Assembly: GCF_014648255.1 (NCBI RefSeq)
Contig: NZ_BMQT01000010.1
Span: 124,001 to 188,000 of the forward strand
Length of the DNA: 64,000 bases
Direction: 5' to 3'
Source: Nocardioides albus
Lineage (GTDB): Bacteria; Actinomycetota; Actinomycetes; Propionibacteriales; Nocardioidaceae
The notes beneath the pieces are model-generated. The model was not told the DNA's origin, ran no database searches, and saw only the letters and a list, made by a program, of their open reading frames with translations. Each line of letters begins with the position of its first letter. The first letter of the stretch is position 1. Shown here piece after piece: positions 8,324-16,981 of the stretch. The translations under genes were made by a program, and so were the position numbers.

Positions 8324-8372
8324 TCAATGACCGTCGACCAGGGATGTCGGTGGTCGCAGCGATGCTGGGTCC

Positions 8373-9368
8373 ATGGATCTCATCGATATCGGAGGTCGGC
8401 GTCTGGAGGACACATCACCGCGGCCACGGAAGAACGCCCGACGCCGACGCCAGCGACAACCTCGGCGGCGCGGCCCCGCGTGGGAAAGGGTCGGTAACGG
8501 CGTATACGTGCCAGCAGGGCTCGACCGGGACGCCCGGTGGCGAGCCGAGCTGGCGACATGGGCAGAGGTCCTCCCCGGGTCCGCCGTGTTCACCGGGTTG
8601 ACGGCCATGCAGCTCCACGACCTCTGGCTCCCTCCTCTGCCCGACGATCTGCCGATCTTCATGGCACTTCACGAGTCCTCGGTGCGGATACGCCGGCCCG
8701 AGCTGCGGATCAGTCGACACCCGCGGCCACCGGCAGCCATCTCGCTCGACGATCTTCGGGTCGCGCCGGTGCCCGATGCGGCTCTGGCTTGCGCACGCGA
8801 CCTCGGCGTTGTGGATCTGGTTGTCCTGATCGACAGCGCCCTCCACCTGGAGAAGTGCACGCTCGCCGATCTCCAGGCCGCCGCAGCCACGGGGCGACCG
8901 GGCTCACGTCGGCTGGGCGAGGCGTTGCGCTGCTCCGACCGGCGCTCGGAGTCCGCCTGGGAGTCCCTCCTGCGGATCATGCACACCGCGTGCGGGGTCG
9001 AGGTCGAGCCGCAGGTGGACATCCATGACGCCCGTGGCGTCTTCATCGGCCGAGCCGATCTCGTGGTGACCGAGACCAGAACGCTGCAGGAGTACGACGG
9101 GGCACAGCACCGTGAGCGCGTGCAGTACCGCCGCGACCGGGGAAGGGACGCGGACCTCGCCAAGGCTGGATACGTACGGCACGGATGGGTCGCGAGCCAG
9201 GTCCGCAATGACAGCTGGCTGATCCTCCGGGCGGCGACCGATGCGCTCGGCCGAGAGCTAACCGTCGATGACATCCGACCATGGTGGAAGCTCTGGGAGT
9301 CGTCACTCTTCTCGAAGCCCGGGACGGCGGCGATGCGACGTGCCTGGCAGTTGCCCGAAGTCTCATAG
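8373..9368 (+). CDS. PD-(D/E)XK-like (DUF559-type) protein
   Basis: A 331-residue protein with an N-terminal arginine-rich and winged-helix-like part (WERVGNGVYVPAG) of the kind annotated as AbiEi-type antitoxin domain. The C-terminal part looks like a Vsr/DUF559 restriction-endonuclease fold: E197 in SAWESLLR, D229 in GRADLVV, then EYDG (240-243) with the following H. Function is unknown; single copies like this are common in actinobacterial genomes. The first 35 residues are compositionally odd, so start or frame may be wrong there. It is flanked on both sides by the 54-bp palindrome (8270 and 9371), which suggests the segment moved or was bounded as a unit. Confidence 0.65.
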   Translation: MDLIDIGGRRLEDTSPRPRKNARRRRQRQPRRRGPAWERVGNGVYVPAGLDRDARWRAELATWAEVLPGSAVFTGLTAMQLHDLWLPPLPDDLPIFMALHESSVRIRRPELRISRHPRPPAAISLDDLRVAPVPDAALACARDLGVVDLVVLIDSALHLEKCTLADLQAAAATGRPGSRRLGEALRCSDRRSESAWESLLRIMHTACGVEVEPQVDIHDARGVFIGRADLVVTETRTLQEYDGAQHRERVQYRRDRGRDADLAKAGYVRHGWVASQVRNDSWLILRAATDALGRELTVDDIRPWWKLWESSLFSKPGTAAMRRAWQLPEVS

Positions 9369-9370
9369 CA

Positions 9371-9424
9371 AGTGGGCGAAAGCGGCAGCCAGACCGCGGT
9401 CCGAACTGCCACTTTCGCCCACTC
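9371..9424. repeat. 54-bp palindromic repeat, copy 2
   Basis: This second copy of the element starts 2 bp after the stop of the nuclease-like gene and ends 6 bp before the stop of the CFA-type gene. It is a longer inverted repeat than copy 1: 17 of 18 bases pair between AGTGGGCGAAAGCGGCAG and CTGCCACTTTCGCCCACT. In this convergent spot it could act as a bidirectional terminator. Confidence 0.8.
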
Positions 9425-9430
9425 AGCTAC

Positions 9431-10735
9431 TCAGAAGGTGTGCCGCAGCGGGTAGCCGGAGAGCCCGTCGACGGTCTTGGTGGCGAGCACGTGGTGGAGC
9501 TGGATGTTGTTGCGCTCGAAGCCGATCCGGGAACCGGCCATGTAGATGCCCCAGACCTTGGCCGTGCCGAGGCCGACCTCGTTGACGCAGGCGTCCCAGT
9601 TGTCGCGGAGGTTGTCGTTCCAGGCCGCGAGCGTCTTGGCGTAGTGGACCCGGATGTTCTCGTGGTGCTGCACCTCGAGGCCGGTGTTCTCGATCGCGGA
9701 GACGATCGTGCCGGAGCCGATCAGCTCGCCGTCGGGGAAGACATAGCGGTCGATGAACGCCCCCGCGTTCGCCTTCGAGATGTTGTCGGGACGGGTGATG
9801 CAGTGGTTGAGCAACCGCCCACCATCGCGCAGCTTGCTCGAGATCTTCCCGAAGTACGCCGGATAGTTGGCCACGCCGATGTGCTCGGTGAGCCCGATCG
9901 AGCTGACCGCGTCGAAGTCCCCCTCGACCACGTCGCGGTAGTCGGAGTAGCGCACCTCAGCGACATCGTCGAGACCGTCGGCCTTGATCGCCCGCTGGGC
10001 CCAGTTGGCCTGCTCACGCGACAGGGTCACGCCGAGCGCCTTCACGCCGTAGTGCTGGGCGGCGTGGCGCACCATCCCGCCCCAGCCGCAGCCGATGTCG
10101 AGCAGCCGCATCCCGGGCTCGAGGCCGAGCTTGCGGCAGATCAGGTCGTACTTGGCCGCCTGTGCCTCTTCGAGGGTGGACTCCTCGGTCGGGTAGAGCG
10201 CACAGGTGTAGGTCATCGACGGACCGAGGACGTACTCGTAGAAGGTGTTGGAGACGTCGTAGTGGTGGTGGATCGCGTCGGCGTCACGCTCGGGCGAGTG
10301 CCGCGTCCACGGCAGCGCGCTGAGCGCGCGGCCGGAGATGTTGCGGACGTTCTCGGCCCGCTGCCGCCACGCGGGCAGGTGCTCCTGCGGCGGAGGCTTG
10401 GGCGGGACGAAGTTCGTCACCCCGAGGGCTCTGACCAGCTCGACGGTCTCGCGCGGGCTCGGCCGCTTGAAGTCGGTCTTGTCCAGGACGAGGTCCAAGA
10501 GCGGGTAGGGGTCGCCCGGGTGGATGCCGTTGAGTGCCATGTCACCGCTGACGTAGGCACGGGCCAGGCCCAGATCGCCCGGCGCGGTCAGCAGGAACGC
10601 GAGCCCGCGCGGGTTGAGGATCTCCATCGCGAAGGGAGAGTCCTTGTTGCCGGCGACACTGCCGTCGTACGCGGTGAGCTTGATCGGCAGCCCACCGTCG
10701 AAGAGTTCGTTGATGGTCTCTGCAATATGGTTCAC
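9431..10735 (-). CDS. tmsB: TmsB/BfaB-like fatty-acyl methyltransferase
   Basis: A 434-residue SAM-dependent methyltransferase of the cyclopropane-fatty-acid-synthase family, acting on unsaturated acyl chains of membrane phospholipids. HHYDVSN (about 157-163) and the SAM motif LDIGCGWGG (212-220) are clear. CFA synthases are an alternative, but the upstream gene, overlapping by ATGA, is a FAD oxidoreductase. That pairing is known for the 10-methyl branched (tuberculostearic) acid pathway, in which TmsB/BfaB makes a 10-methylene intermediate and TmsA/BfaA reduces it. The assignment rests on this context and similarity. Its stop lies 6 bp from repeat copy 2. Confidence 0.8.
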   Translation of the reverse strand: MNHIAETINELFDGGLPIKLTAYDGSVAGNKDSPFAMEILNPRGLAFLLTAPGDLGLARAYVSGDMALNGIHPGDPYPLLDLVLDKTDFKRPSPRETVELVRALGVTNFVPPKPPPQEHLPAWRQRAENVRNISGRALSALPWTRHSPERDADAIHHHYDVSNTFYEYVLGPSMTYTCALYPTEESTLEEAQAAKYDLICRKLGLEPGMRLLDIGCGWGGMVRHAAQHYGVKALGVTLSREQANWAQRAIKADGLDDVAEVRYSDYRDVVEGDFDAVSSIGLTEHIGVANYPAYFGKISSKLRDGGRLLNHCITRPDNISKANAGAFIDRYVFPDGELIGSGTIVSAIENTGLEVQHHENIRVHYAKTLAAWNDNLRDNWDACVNEVGLGTAKVWGIYMAGSRIGFERNNIQLHHVLATKTVDGLSGYPLRHTF

Positions 10736-12102
10736 AGTCTCTTCACCGCCTTGCTGTACAGATCGGTCAACCGATTGCCAGGGTCATACCTCGCCTTCAC
10801 GGCAGCGAGGTTGTCCCCGTCATAGAGAGCGTCGAAGACATCCTTGTCGTAGAACGCCTCGGAGTAGAGCGATTTATGTCCACCGAGCTCGTGGACCTGG
10901 TCCTCGATCGCGCGGTTCTTCGGAGCGTTCACCGCGCTGGGGCCGACGTGGACGGTGCCCCAGAAGCCGACGTTGACGTAGGTCTTGCCCGCTTCGAGCG
11001 GGTAGGTGGGCCATGCGCCGTGTGAGACCAGCGGACAGAGCCAGACCGGCCGCATCCCGATCTCGGCGTCGAACCACTCCAGGAAGGCGGGCAGGTTCTC
11101 GACCGGGACCTCGATGTCCTGGATCACCCGCTCCCGCAGCAGCCGGCCCGCACGCGCGTCCAGCTTGTCGGCGATGCCGAACCTGCGGTCCAGGCCGATC
11201 AGCTTCATGTAGACGTCCGAGCGCCGCAGCCGCCGCGGCCAGAGGCGGCGTACGTACTTGTTCTGGGCGCCGAAGGCGCCCGAGCACCAGAACCAGTCGG
11301 TGTCCCAGCGCCACAGGTAGTCGTAGGTCGTCAGCACATCAGTCTGACGCTCCTGGATGGAGCGGTAGTAGATCTGCTGGCCGCCGTAGTCGCTGGGGGT
11401 CCGTGTGGCCTTCTCGGTCCAGGTCGCGAGCGTGAGGTAGTACTCCGCCGGCTCGAACGCGACCCCGTCGAGCCCGTCGACCTGGACACCTTCGTACGTC
11501 CTGGTCTCGGTGATCTGCGCGATCGTCTTCGTCAGCAGACCGAGGTCGTCGAAGCGTACGTGTCGGAGTGCGACGTATCCCGGCACCTTCTCCAGCTTGA
11601 TCTTGATCCTGGTGGCGTAGCCGAGCGAGCCGTAGGAGTTGGGGAAGGTGTCGAACAGGTCCTCCCCGGGCTTCGTCGTGACGATCTCGCCGGCGCCGGT
11701 GAAGATGTCCATCTCGAGGACCGACTCGTGCGGCAGGCCGTTGCGGAACGAGGTGGCCTCGATGCCCATGCCGGTCACCGCACCCCCGAGCGTGATCGTC
11801 CGCAGCTGCGGGACCACGTAGGGGATCATCCCGTACGCCAAGGTGGCGTCGACGAGGTCCTCGTAGGTGCACATCCCCTGTACGTCGGCGGTGCCCGCCG
11901 CAGCGTCGACCTCGATCACGCCGCCGAGGCCGGAGACGTCGAGACCCGGAGCGCTGGTCGCGGCCCGGGCCCGGAAGAGGTTGGTGGTGCGCTTGGCCAG
12001 CCTGACGGGAGCACCGTCAGGGATCTTCGCGAAAGAGTCGGTCAGCCGCTCGACGGCCTCGTTGTGTCGTTCCCAGCCAGTCTCACCCGTCACTTGATCC
12101 AC
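10732..12102 (-). CDS. tmsA: TmsA/BfaA-like FAD oxidoreductase
   Basis: A FAD-linked oxidase of the PCMH/DHCR24-like type. The N-terminal FAD-binding segment contains TADVQGMCTYEDLVDATL and TLGGAVTGMGIEATSFRNGL, the latter close to family signatures. It probably reduces the 10-methylene group made by the downstream methyltransferase to 10-methyl, giving tuberculostearate-type lipids. The frame is open to 12498, but the region above 12102 lies across the divergent gene and promoter. GTG at 12102 (or 12093) fits the family start. No strong ribosome site is seen. The AT-rich stretch 12107-12170 is the likely shared promoter with the gene at 12214. Confidence 0.8.
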   Translation of the reverse strand: MDQVTGETGWERHNEAVERLTDSFAKIPDGAPVRLAKRTTNLFRARAATSAPGLDVSGLGGVIEVDAAAGTADVQGMCTYEDLVDATLAYGMIPYVVPQLRTITLGGAVTGMGIEATSFRNGLPHESVLEMDIFTGAGEIVTTKPGEDLFDTFPNSYGSLGYATRIKIKLEKVPGYVALRHVRFDDLGLLTKTIAQITETRTYEGVQVDGLDGVAFEPAEYYLTLATWTEKATRTPSDYGGQQIYYRSIQERQTDVLTTYDYLWRWDTDWFWCSGAFGAQNKYVRRLWPRRLRRSDVYMKLIGLDRRFGIADKLDARAGRLLRERVIQDIEVPVENLPAFLEWFDAEIGMRPVWLCPLVSHGAWPTYPLEAGKTYVNVGFWGTVHVGPSAVNAPKNRAIEDQVHELGGHKSLYSEAFYDKDVFDALYDGDNLAAVKARYDPGNRLTDLYSKAVKRL

Positions 12103-12213
12103 TTTACGCTCGCGATGGATCTTCGGTTTCGATTTTTTGGTTAGTTCGCTTACAGTCGCAAGCGCCGACTGCACCCGTCGAGCTCCCCCATCTCGTGCAC
12201 CCTGGAGGGTCCA

Positions 12214-12513
12214 ATGTCCAGTGCTGCCCATCGTGACGCTGTGGCAACGCTCGCCGAGAAGGCAACCCCCTACTTCACCGAGAACCAGGTCAAGTGGCGC
12301 AACAAGTCCGTGTCCCAGGCCCGGCTCGCGCTGGCGATCGACCAGATCGTCGTGCACATGCGCGAGAAGGGCGTCGACATGGCCACGATGAACGGCCTGA
12401 CCGCCTACCGTGACGAGGACGGGATCCACGTCACGATCGAGCTCGGTACGCTCCCGCTCGTCGCCGAGACCGGCGCGGCGGGCAGCACCGGCGGCCACCG
12501 GGCCGCTCGCTGA
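12214..12513 (+). CDS. small conserved hypothetical protein
   Basis: A 99-residue protein with no recognised family. It is mildly basic in the N-terminal half with a probable alpha-helical segment (KSVSQARLALAIDQIVVHMREKG) and a short beta-like region (DGIHVTIELGTLPL). The tail GAAGSTGGHRAAR is low complexity. ATG follows a good GGAGGG site. It is transcribed divergently from tmsA, from an AT-rich intergenic region, and its stop faces that of the deaminase-like gene. Confidence 0.75.
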   Translation: MSSAAHRDAVATLAEKATPYFTENQVKWRNKSVSQARLALAIDQIVVHMREKGVDMATMNGLTAYRDEDGIHVTIELGTLPLVAETGAAGSTGGHRAAR

Positions 12514-12533
12514 GCAGAGGGCTCAGCCCGGGC

Positions 12534-12869
12534 TCAGCGCAGGTTGCCGCGCGGATCCCCGACAAGGACCGGGACGTCCTCGCCCGCGAACTCCTTGATG
12601 GCCGCGAGGTCGTTCGCGGCGGCTTCTCGCGCCTCGCCGAGCACGACGACGGCCTCGAGTCCCTTGGAGCCGGATGCCACCGCCATCGCCACGCACACGC
12701 CGATCGCGGAGACCTGGAGCGAGGGCAGATCCACGGTGGCTGCTGCGTAGGTGCGACCGTCGAGGTCGCGTACGGCTGCTCCCTCTGCCGCGCCGGTGCG
12801 GGCGCGCGTCGCGCGGGCCAGGGTCACCAGCTTGCGGTCTTCGGCCAACAGCTCACTCTGCTCAGGCAT
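12534..12869 (-). CDS. cytidine-deaminase-fold protein lacking zinc ligands
   Basis: A 111-residue protein that by length, position and the pattern of AAAT near the middle and LGEA later looks like a cytidine-deaminase fold. The C/H-A-E and P-C-x-x-C zinc motifs are absent; the only cysteine is in IGVCVAM. It overlaps the CNNM gene by 8 bp. A small protein also separates the CNNM gene from era in mycobacteria, so it belongs to the conserved cluster. Deaminase activity is unlikely; a binding or ribosome-linked role is possible but unproven. Confidence 0.7.
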   Translation of the reverse strand: MPEQSELLAEDRKLVTLARATRARTGAAEGAAVRDLDGRTYAAATVDLPSLQVSAIGVCVAMAVASGSKGLEAVVVLGEAREAAANDLAAIKEFAGEDVPVLVGDPRGNLR

Positions 12870-14298
12870 GGGCCTCTTTCGTCCTGTCCGTCTTCGTTCG
12901 GTCGCTCTTGCTCCGATCGGGCTTGGCCCGATCGGCCTTGGTGCGGTCGGTCTTGGTGCGGTCGGTCTTGGTCCGGTCGGTCTTCTTCCGATCCGACTTC
13001 TCGCTCTGCTCGGGCTCGTCGGCCTCGGTCTCGGCCGGCGCGGCGGCGCTGATGCGTACGGTCCCGATCTTGTTCCTTCGGCCGGCAGCCTCCTCGGCGA
13101 CGAAGCTGAGCCCGTGGGCCTCGACCTCGGTCCCAGGGATCGGCACCAGGCCGAGATGCTTGGCCATGAGGCCGCGTACGGAGTCGACGTCGTCCTCCTC
13201 GACCGGGACGCCGATGAGCTCCTCGATGTCGCTGACCAGGAAGCGAGCGGGCACCCGCCAGGACCCGTCGCCGAGGTGGAGGGGCTCGCGGTCCTCGACG
13301 TCGTACTCGTCGGTGATCTCGCCGACGATCTCCTCGAGGATGTCCTCGATGGTGATCAGGCCGGCGGTGCCGCCGTACTCGTCGACGACGACCGCGATGT
13401 GCTGGCGGTGCTGCTGCATCTCGGCGAGCAGCTCGTCGACCGGCTTGGAGTCGGGGACCCAGGTCGGCTCGCGCATCAGCGACTCGACCCGCTGGGTGGT
13501 CTCGACCTCGGGCGCCTCGAAGTCCCGGGCGACGACGTCCTTGAGATAGACCATCCCGACGATGTCGTCGAGGCTGTCGTCGATCACCGGCATCCGGGAG
13601 TAGCCGGAGCGCAGGAAGAGCGACAGCGCCTGGCGCAGCGTCTTGCGGCGCTCCAGGAAGACGATGTCACCGCGCGGCACCATCACCTCGCGGGCGCGGG
13701 TGTCGCCGAGCTCGAAGACCGAGTGGATCATCCGGCGCTCGTCGGCCTCGATCAGGTCGCTGGCCTCGGCGATGTCGACCAGCTCGCGCAGCTCGGTCTC
13801 GGTCGAGAACGGGCCCTTGCGGAAACCCTTGCCGGGGGTGAGCGCGTTACCGAGCATGATCAGCAGGCTCGGGATCGGGCCGAGGATGGCGGTGATCGCG
13901 CCGATCGGGCCTGCCACCGCGAGGGCGATGCCCTCGTGGTGCTGACGCCCCAGGGTGCGCGGCCCGACGCCGATGACGACGAAGGAGACGACCGTCATCG
14001 TCCCGGTCGTGGTGAGCACCGTCGGCCACCAGCGCCCCTGATAGAGGTCGTACGCCCACAGCGCGACCAACACCGTCGCGCCGATCTCGCACAGCATCCT
14101 GAGCAGCAGCACGGTGTTGCCGTAGCGGGCGGGGTCGCCGACCACCGCCACCAGCCGCTTGGCTCCGGCACGGCCCTCGGAGACCAGCTCCGCGGCCCGG
14201 GCGCGGGAGAAGGCGCTGAGCGCTGCGTCGGCGGCGGAGAAGATGCCGGCGATCAGGACCAGAACTGCGGCTGCGATCAGCAGCCTCGCATCGTCCAT
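12862..14298 (-). CDS. CNNM/CorC-family membrane protein (HlyC-like)
   Basis: A 478-residue protein with an N-terminal DUF21 membrane domain of about four helices, a paired CBS domain (MVPRGDIVFLER to GYSRMPVID, then HIAVVVDEYGGTAGLITIEDI) and a CorC_HlyC transporter-associated domain. Family members are linked to magnesium or cobalt handling. The tail after about residue 420 is a highly charged repeat of (D-R-T/S-K-T/A/P), built from 15-bp DNA repeats around 12880-13010. It lies between ybeY and the deaminase-like gene in the order conserved in mycobacteria. Confidence 0.9.
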   Translation of the reverse strand: MDDARLLIAAAVLVLIAGIFSAADAALSAFSRARAAELVSEGRAGAKRLVAVVGDPARYGNTVLLLRMLCEIGATVLVALWAYDLYQGRWWPTVLTTTGTMTVVSFVVIGVGPRTLGRQHHEGIALAVAGPIGAITAILGPIPSLLIMLGNALTPGKGFRKGPFSTETELRELVDIAEASDLIEADERRMIHSVFELGDTRAREVMVPRGDIVFLERRKTLRQALSLFLRSGYSRMPVIDDSLDDIVGMVYLKDVVARDFEAPEVETTQRVESLMREPTWVPDSKPVDELLAEMQQHRQHIAVVVDEYGGTAGLITIEDILEEIVGEITDEYDVEDREPLHLGDGSWRVPARFLVSDIEELIGVPVEEDDVDSVRGLMAKHLGLVPIPGTEVEAHGLSFVAEEAAGRRNKIGTVRISAAAPAETEADEPEQSEKSDRKKTDRTKTDRTKTDRTKADRAKPDRSKSDRTKTDRTKEAHA

Positions 14299-14315
14299 GG
14301 GTGGTGAGAATGCTC

Positions 14316-14780
14316 CTAGTCGGGTGCGGTGGCCGAGGAACCCCAGGCCTTGAGCAGCTTGGCCTGCAGGGCGAACATCTCGGCGTGCTCGTCGGGGTCC
14401 ACGTGGTCGTAGCCGAGCAGGTGGAGGATGCCGTGGGTGGTCAGCAGCTCGATCTCCGCCACGGTGCCGTGACCGGCTGCCTCGCCCTGCTTGGCCGCGA
14501 TCGTCGGGGCGATGATGATGTCGCCCAGGTCGCCCTCCTCCGGCTCCTCATCGAGGCGGCCGGGGAGGAGTTCGTCACCGGGGAACGACAGCACGTCGGT
14601 CGGGCCCTCGGTGTCGAAGTAGCGCTCGTTGAGCTCGGTGATCGTGGCCTCGTCGCCGAACTTGATCCGGAGGTCGGCCTGCGGGTGCACGCGCAGCTGC
14701 TCGAGCAGGAAACGAGCGAGCTTGGCGACGTGCTCGACGTCGACCTCCTGCTCGGACTCGTTGATGATCTCCGTACTCAT
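14316..14780 (-). CDS. ybeY: endoribonuclease YbeY
   Basis: YbeY is a zinc-dependent endoribonuclease involved in 16S rRNA 3'-end maturation and ribosome quality control. The diagnostic HGILHLLGYDH motif supplies the three metal-binding histidines. Upstream the segment TDVLSFPGDE is also typical. Length (154) is normal. Its ATG overlaps the phoH stop (ATGA, 14777-14780), so translation is coupled. The CNNM gene follows after 17 bp. Confidence 0.96.
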   Translation of the reverse strand: MSTEIINESEQEVDVEHVAKLARFLLEQLRVHPQADLRIKFGDEATITELNERYFDTEGPTDVLSFPGDELLPGRLDEEPEEGDLGDIIIAPTIAAKQGEAAGHGTVAEIELLTTHGILHLLGYDHVDPDEHAEMFALQAKLLKAWGSSATAPD

Positions 14781-15823
14781 CGGTTGTCTCCAGACACCCT
14801 TCCCTGGCTCTGCACGTCGTGCTCCTCGTAGGCGGCGACGATCTTGGCGACCAGCCGGTGGCGTACGACGTCGTGGCTGGTCAGGTTGTTGAAGCTGATG
14901 TCCTTGACGTCGTCGAGGATGCCCTCCACGACCCGGAGCCCGGACTTCTGGCCGTTGGGCAGGTCGGTCTGGGTGACGTCGCCGGTGACCACGATCTTGG
15001 AGCCGAACCCGAGGCGGGTGAGGAACATCTTCATCTGCTCGGGCGTGGTGTTCTGCGCCTCGTCGAGGATGATGAAGGAGTCGTTGAGGCTTCGCCCACG
15101 CAGGAAAGCGAGCGGGGCGACCTCGATCGTCCCCGAAGCCATCAGCTTGGGGATCATCTCCGGGTCCATCATGTCGTGCAGCGCGTCGTAGAGCGGGCGC
15201 AGGTAGGGGTCGATCTTCTCGGTCAGGGTGCCGGGCAGGAAGCCGAGCTTCTCCCCCGCCTCGACCGCGGGCCGGCTCAGGATGATCCGGTTGACCTGCT
15301 TGGACTGCAGCGCCTGGACCGCCTTGGCGACCGCCAGGTAGGTCTTGCCGGTGCCGGCCGGGCCGATGCCGAAGGTGATCGTGTGCTTGTCGATCGCGTC
15401 GACGTAGCGCTTCTGGTTGAGCGTCTTCGGACGGATGCTCCGGCCACGGTTGGACAGGATGTTGAGGCTCAGCACGTCGGCCGGCTTCTCGGTGGTGTCG
15501 GCCCGGAGCATCCCGATCACGCGCTCGACGGTCTCGCCGCTGACGCCCTGACCGGTGCGGATGATCTGGACCAGCTCCTCCAGGACTCGCTCGATCATCG
15601 CGATCTCGCTGGGAGCGCCGTGGAGAGTGATCCGGTCGCCGCGTACGTGCACATCGGCATCGAAGTGGGACTCGATGATCCCGAGGTGCTCGTCGGCAGG
15701 GCCCAGCACGGTCACCATGTCGACGCTGTTCGGAACGACCACGGTGTGCTTGGTGGTGGTGGTCGCGTTGACCCTCTGCTCGGAGGCGTCGGTCGGAAGC
15801 GGACTTGGGTGTCGATCGGTCAT
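14777..15823 (-). CDS. phoH: PhoH-like ATPase
   Basis: The protein of about 348 residues has an N-terminal KH-like part and a PhoH P-loop domain with GPAGTGKTYLA (Walker A) and FIILDEAQN (Walker B). PhoH proteins are predicted RNA-linked ATPases or helicases, and the constant pairing with ybeY supports a role in RNA processing. ATG at 15823 is chosen; the frame extends to a GTG at 15853 with no better signal. Its stop overlaps the ybeY start. Confidence 0.93.
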   Translation of the reverse strand: MTDRHPSPLPTDASEQRVNATTTTKHTVVVPNSVDMVTVLGPADEHLGIIESHFDADVHVRGDRITLHGAPSEIAMIERVLEELVQIIRTGQGVSGETVERVIGMLRADTTEKPADVLSLNILSNRGRSIRPKTLNQKRYVDAIDKHTITFGIGPAGTGKTYLAVAKAVQALQSKQVNRIILSRPAVEAGEKLGFLPGTLTEKIDPYLRPLYDALHDMMDPEMIPKLMASGTIEVAPLAFLRGRSLNDSFIILDEAQNTTPEQMKMFLTRLGFGSKIVVTGDVTQTDLPNGQKSGLRVVEGILDDVKDISFNNLTSHDVVRHRLVAKIVAAYEEHDVQSQGRVSGDNR

Positions 15824-15913
15824 GGATGCCCGGAGCGGGCCCTTTCTCGTCACGAGGCTGATGCGTCCATGGTACGCGGGCGCTCGGCCCCGTTCCTACT
15901 GGATAGTTTCGGG

Positions 15914-16966
15914 TCAGCTCGCGAGCAGCGATTCGACGCGGGAGGTCTCCTCGGCGAGCTCGTCGCGCTCGTCGGGCGTGAGGTCGCGGAGCAGCTTGAC
16001 GACCTCGACCTTGCCGTCGATCGGCTTCCAGAGGCCGACGAGATGGCCGCCCGCGATGATGACCGAGGCGCTACGTGCGATGCCCCACTCCTTGCGGCCT
16101 CCCTTGGGGGTGATCCGCTCGCGGTTGGCGTGAGAGAGCCAGAGATTGTCGTATACCCCGAGCAGCCGCACCGGAGCGTGCTCCTCGCCGCTGGCCAGCG
16201 GTGCGTCCGGGACGTCGTAGAGGATCTTGCCCGCCTCGTCACGGTAGGTCACCAGGCCCTCGATCCGTTTGATCACCGGACCGAGCCGGGTCAGCGAGGA
16301 CCAGGTGGTGATGTCAGCGGCGCTCGCCGGTCCGTAGGCGAGCAGATAGCGGCGTACGATCTCGGGGGCCAGGTCCGGGACGACGTCGTCGGCGATGACC
16401 GGCGGCACACCTGTCCAGCGCGGCAGCAGGTCGTAGACGAGCCCGCCGGAGCCCTTCCACAAGCCCCGCGGGGGCAGCTGGACCAGCGGCAGCTCGTTGC
16501 GCGCCCGCAGGCCCAACGCCTTGGCCGGCACACCAGGAAAGTGCTCCACCAGCCCCGCCTCCAGGGCTGCGTTGGGCAGCGCACCGAGAGCGAGTACGTC
16601 CTCGAGCGCCTCCACGAAACCGGCCAGCTGCGCTGCCGGGCGGATGATCTCGACCCGCTGGGTGTAGAAGTCGTGGACCGGCTGGGTCCAGGCCCGGATC
16701 AGCGCCGCATCGGCGGCGGTGTGCATGTGGATCGTCGAGCGCAGCGAGGAGAGCCGAACGAGTGCGCTCGACTCGAGCTGGGCGCTGACCGCATAGGGGT
16801 CGCACGACTCCAGCCGGGCGGCCAGCGCGATGAACGGCGGCAGCTGGTCCTGCGCCTGGAGGCCGACCAGATGCTCGATCATCTCGGCCGGGGTGAGAGT
16901 CGTCCGGGACAGCAGATGCTGACGTAGCAGCAGAGTCCGGTTGAGCTGCCGTTCGGTGAGGATCAC
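15914..16966 (-). CDS. AlkZ-like winged-helix DNA glycosylase
   Basis: A 350-residue protein of the HTH_42 (winged helix) family that includes AlkZ and YcaQ, glycosylases that remove bulky or crosslinked bases. The catalytic-type Q-x-Q motif is seen in GLQAQDQ (about residues 34-40). Other family marks are the SSLRSTIHMHTAADA stretch and the ending region IARSASVIIAGGHLVGLW. Whether this member cuts DNA is not certain, since many actinobacterial relatives are uncharacterised. It stops 90 bp before phoH starts and is an insertion into the conserved rsmE-phoH order. Confidence 0.82.
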   Translation of the reverse strand: MILTERQLNRTLLLRQHLLSRTTLTPAEMIEHLVGLQAQDQLPPFIALAARLESCDPYAVSAQLESSALVRLSSLRSTIHMHTAADAALIRAWTQPVHDFYTQRVEIIRPAAQLAGFVEALEDVLALGALPNAALEAGLVEHFPGVPAKALGLRARNELPLVQLPPRGLWKGSGGLVYDLLPRWTGVPPVIADDVVPDLAPEIVRRYLLAYGPASAADITTWSSLTRLGPVIKRIEGLVTYRDEAGKILYDVPDAPLASGEEHAPVRLLGVYDNLWLSHANRERITPKGGRKEWGIARSASVIIAGGHLVGLWKPIDGKVEVVKLLRDLTPDERDELAEETSRVESLLAS

Positions 16967-16981
16967 GGTAGCGATGATGTC

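Noticed and set aside
14819..16927. 702-codon plus-strand ORF
   Set aside because: It runs opposite phoH and the AlkZ-like gene and has no domain; high GC gives long antisense frames.
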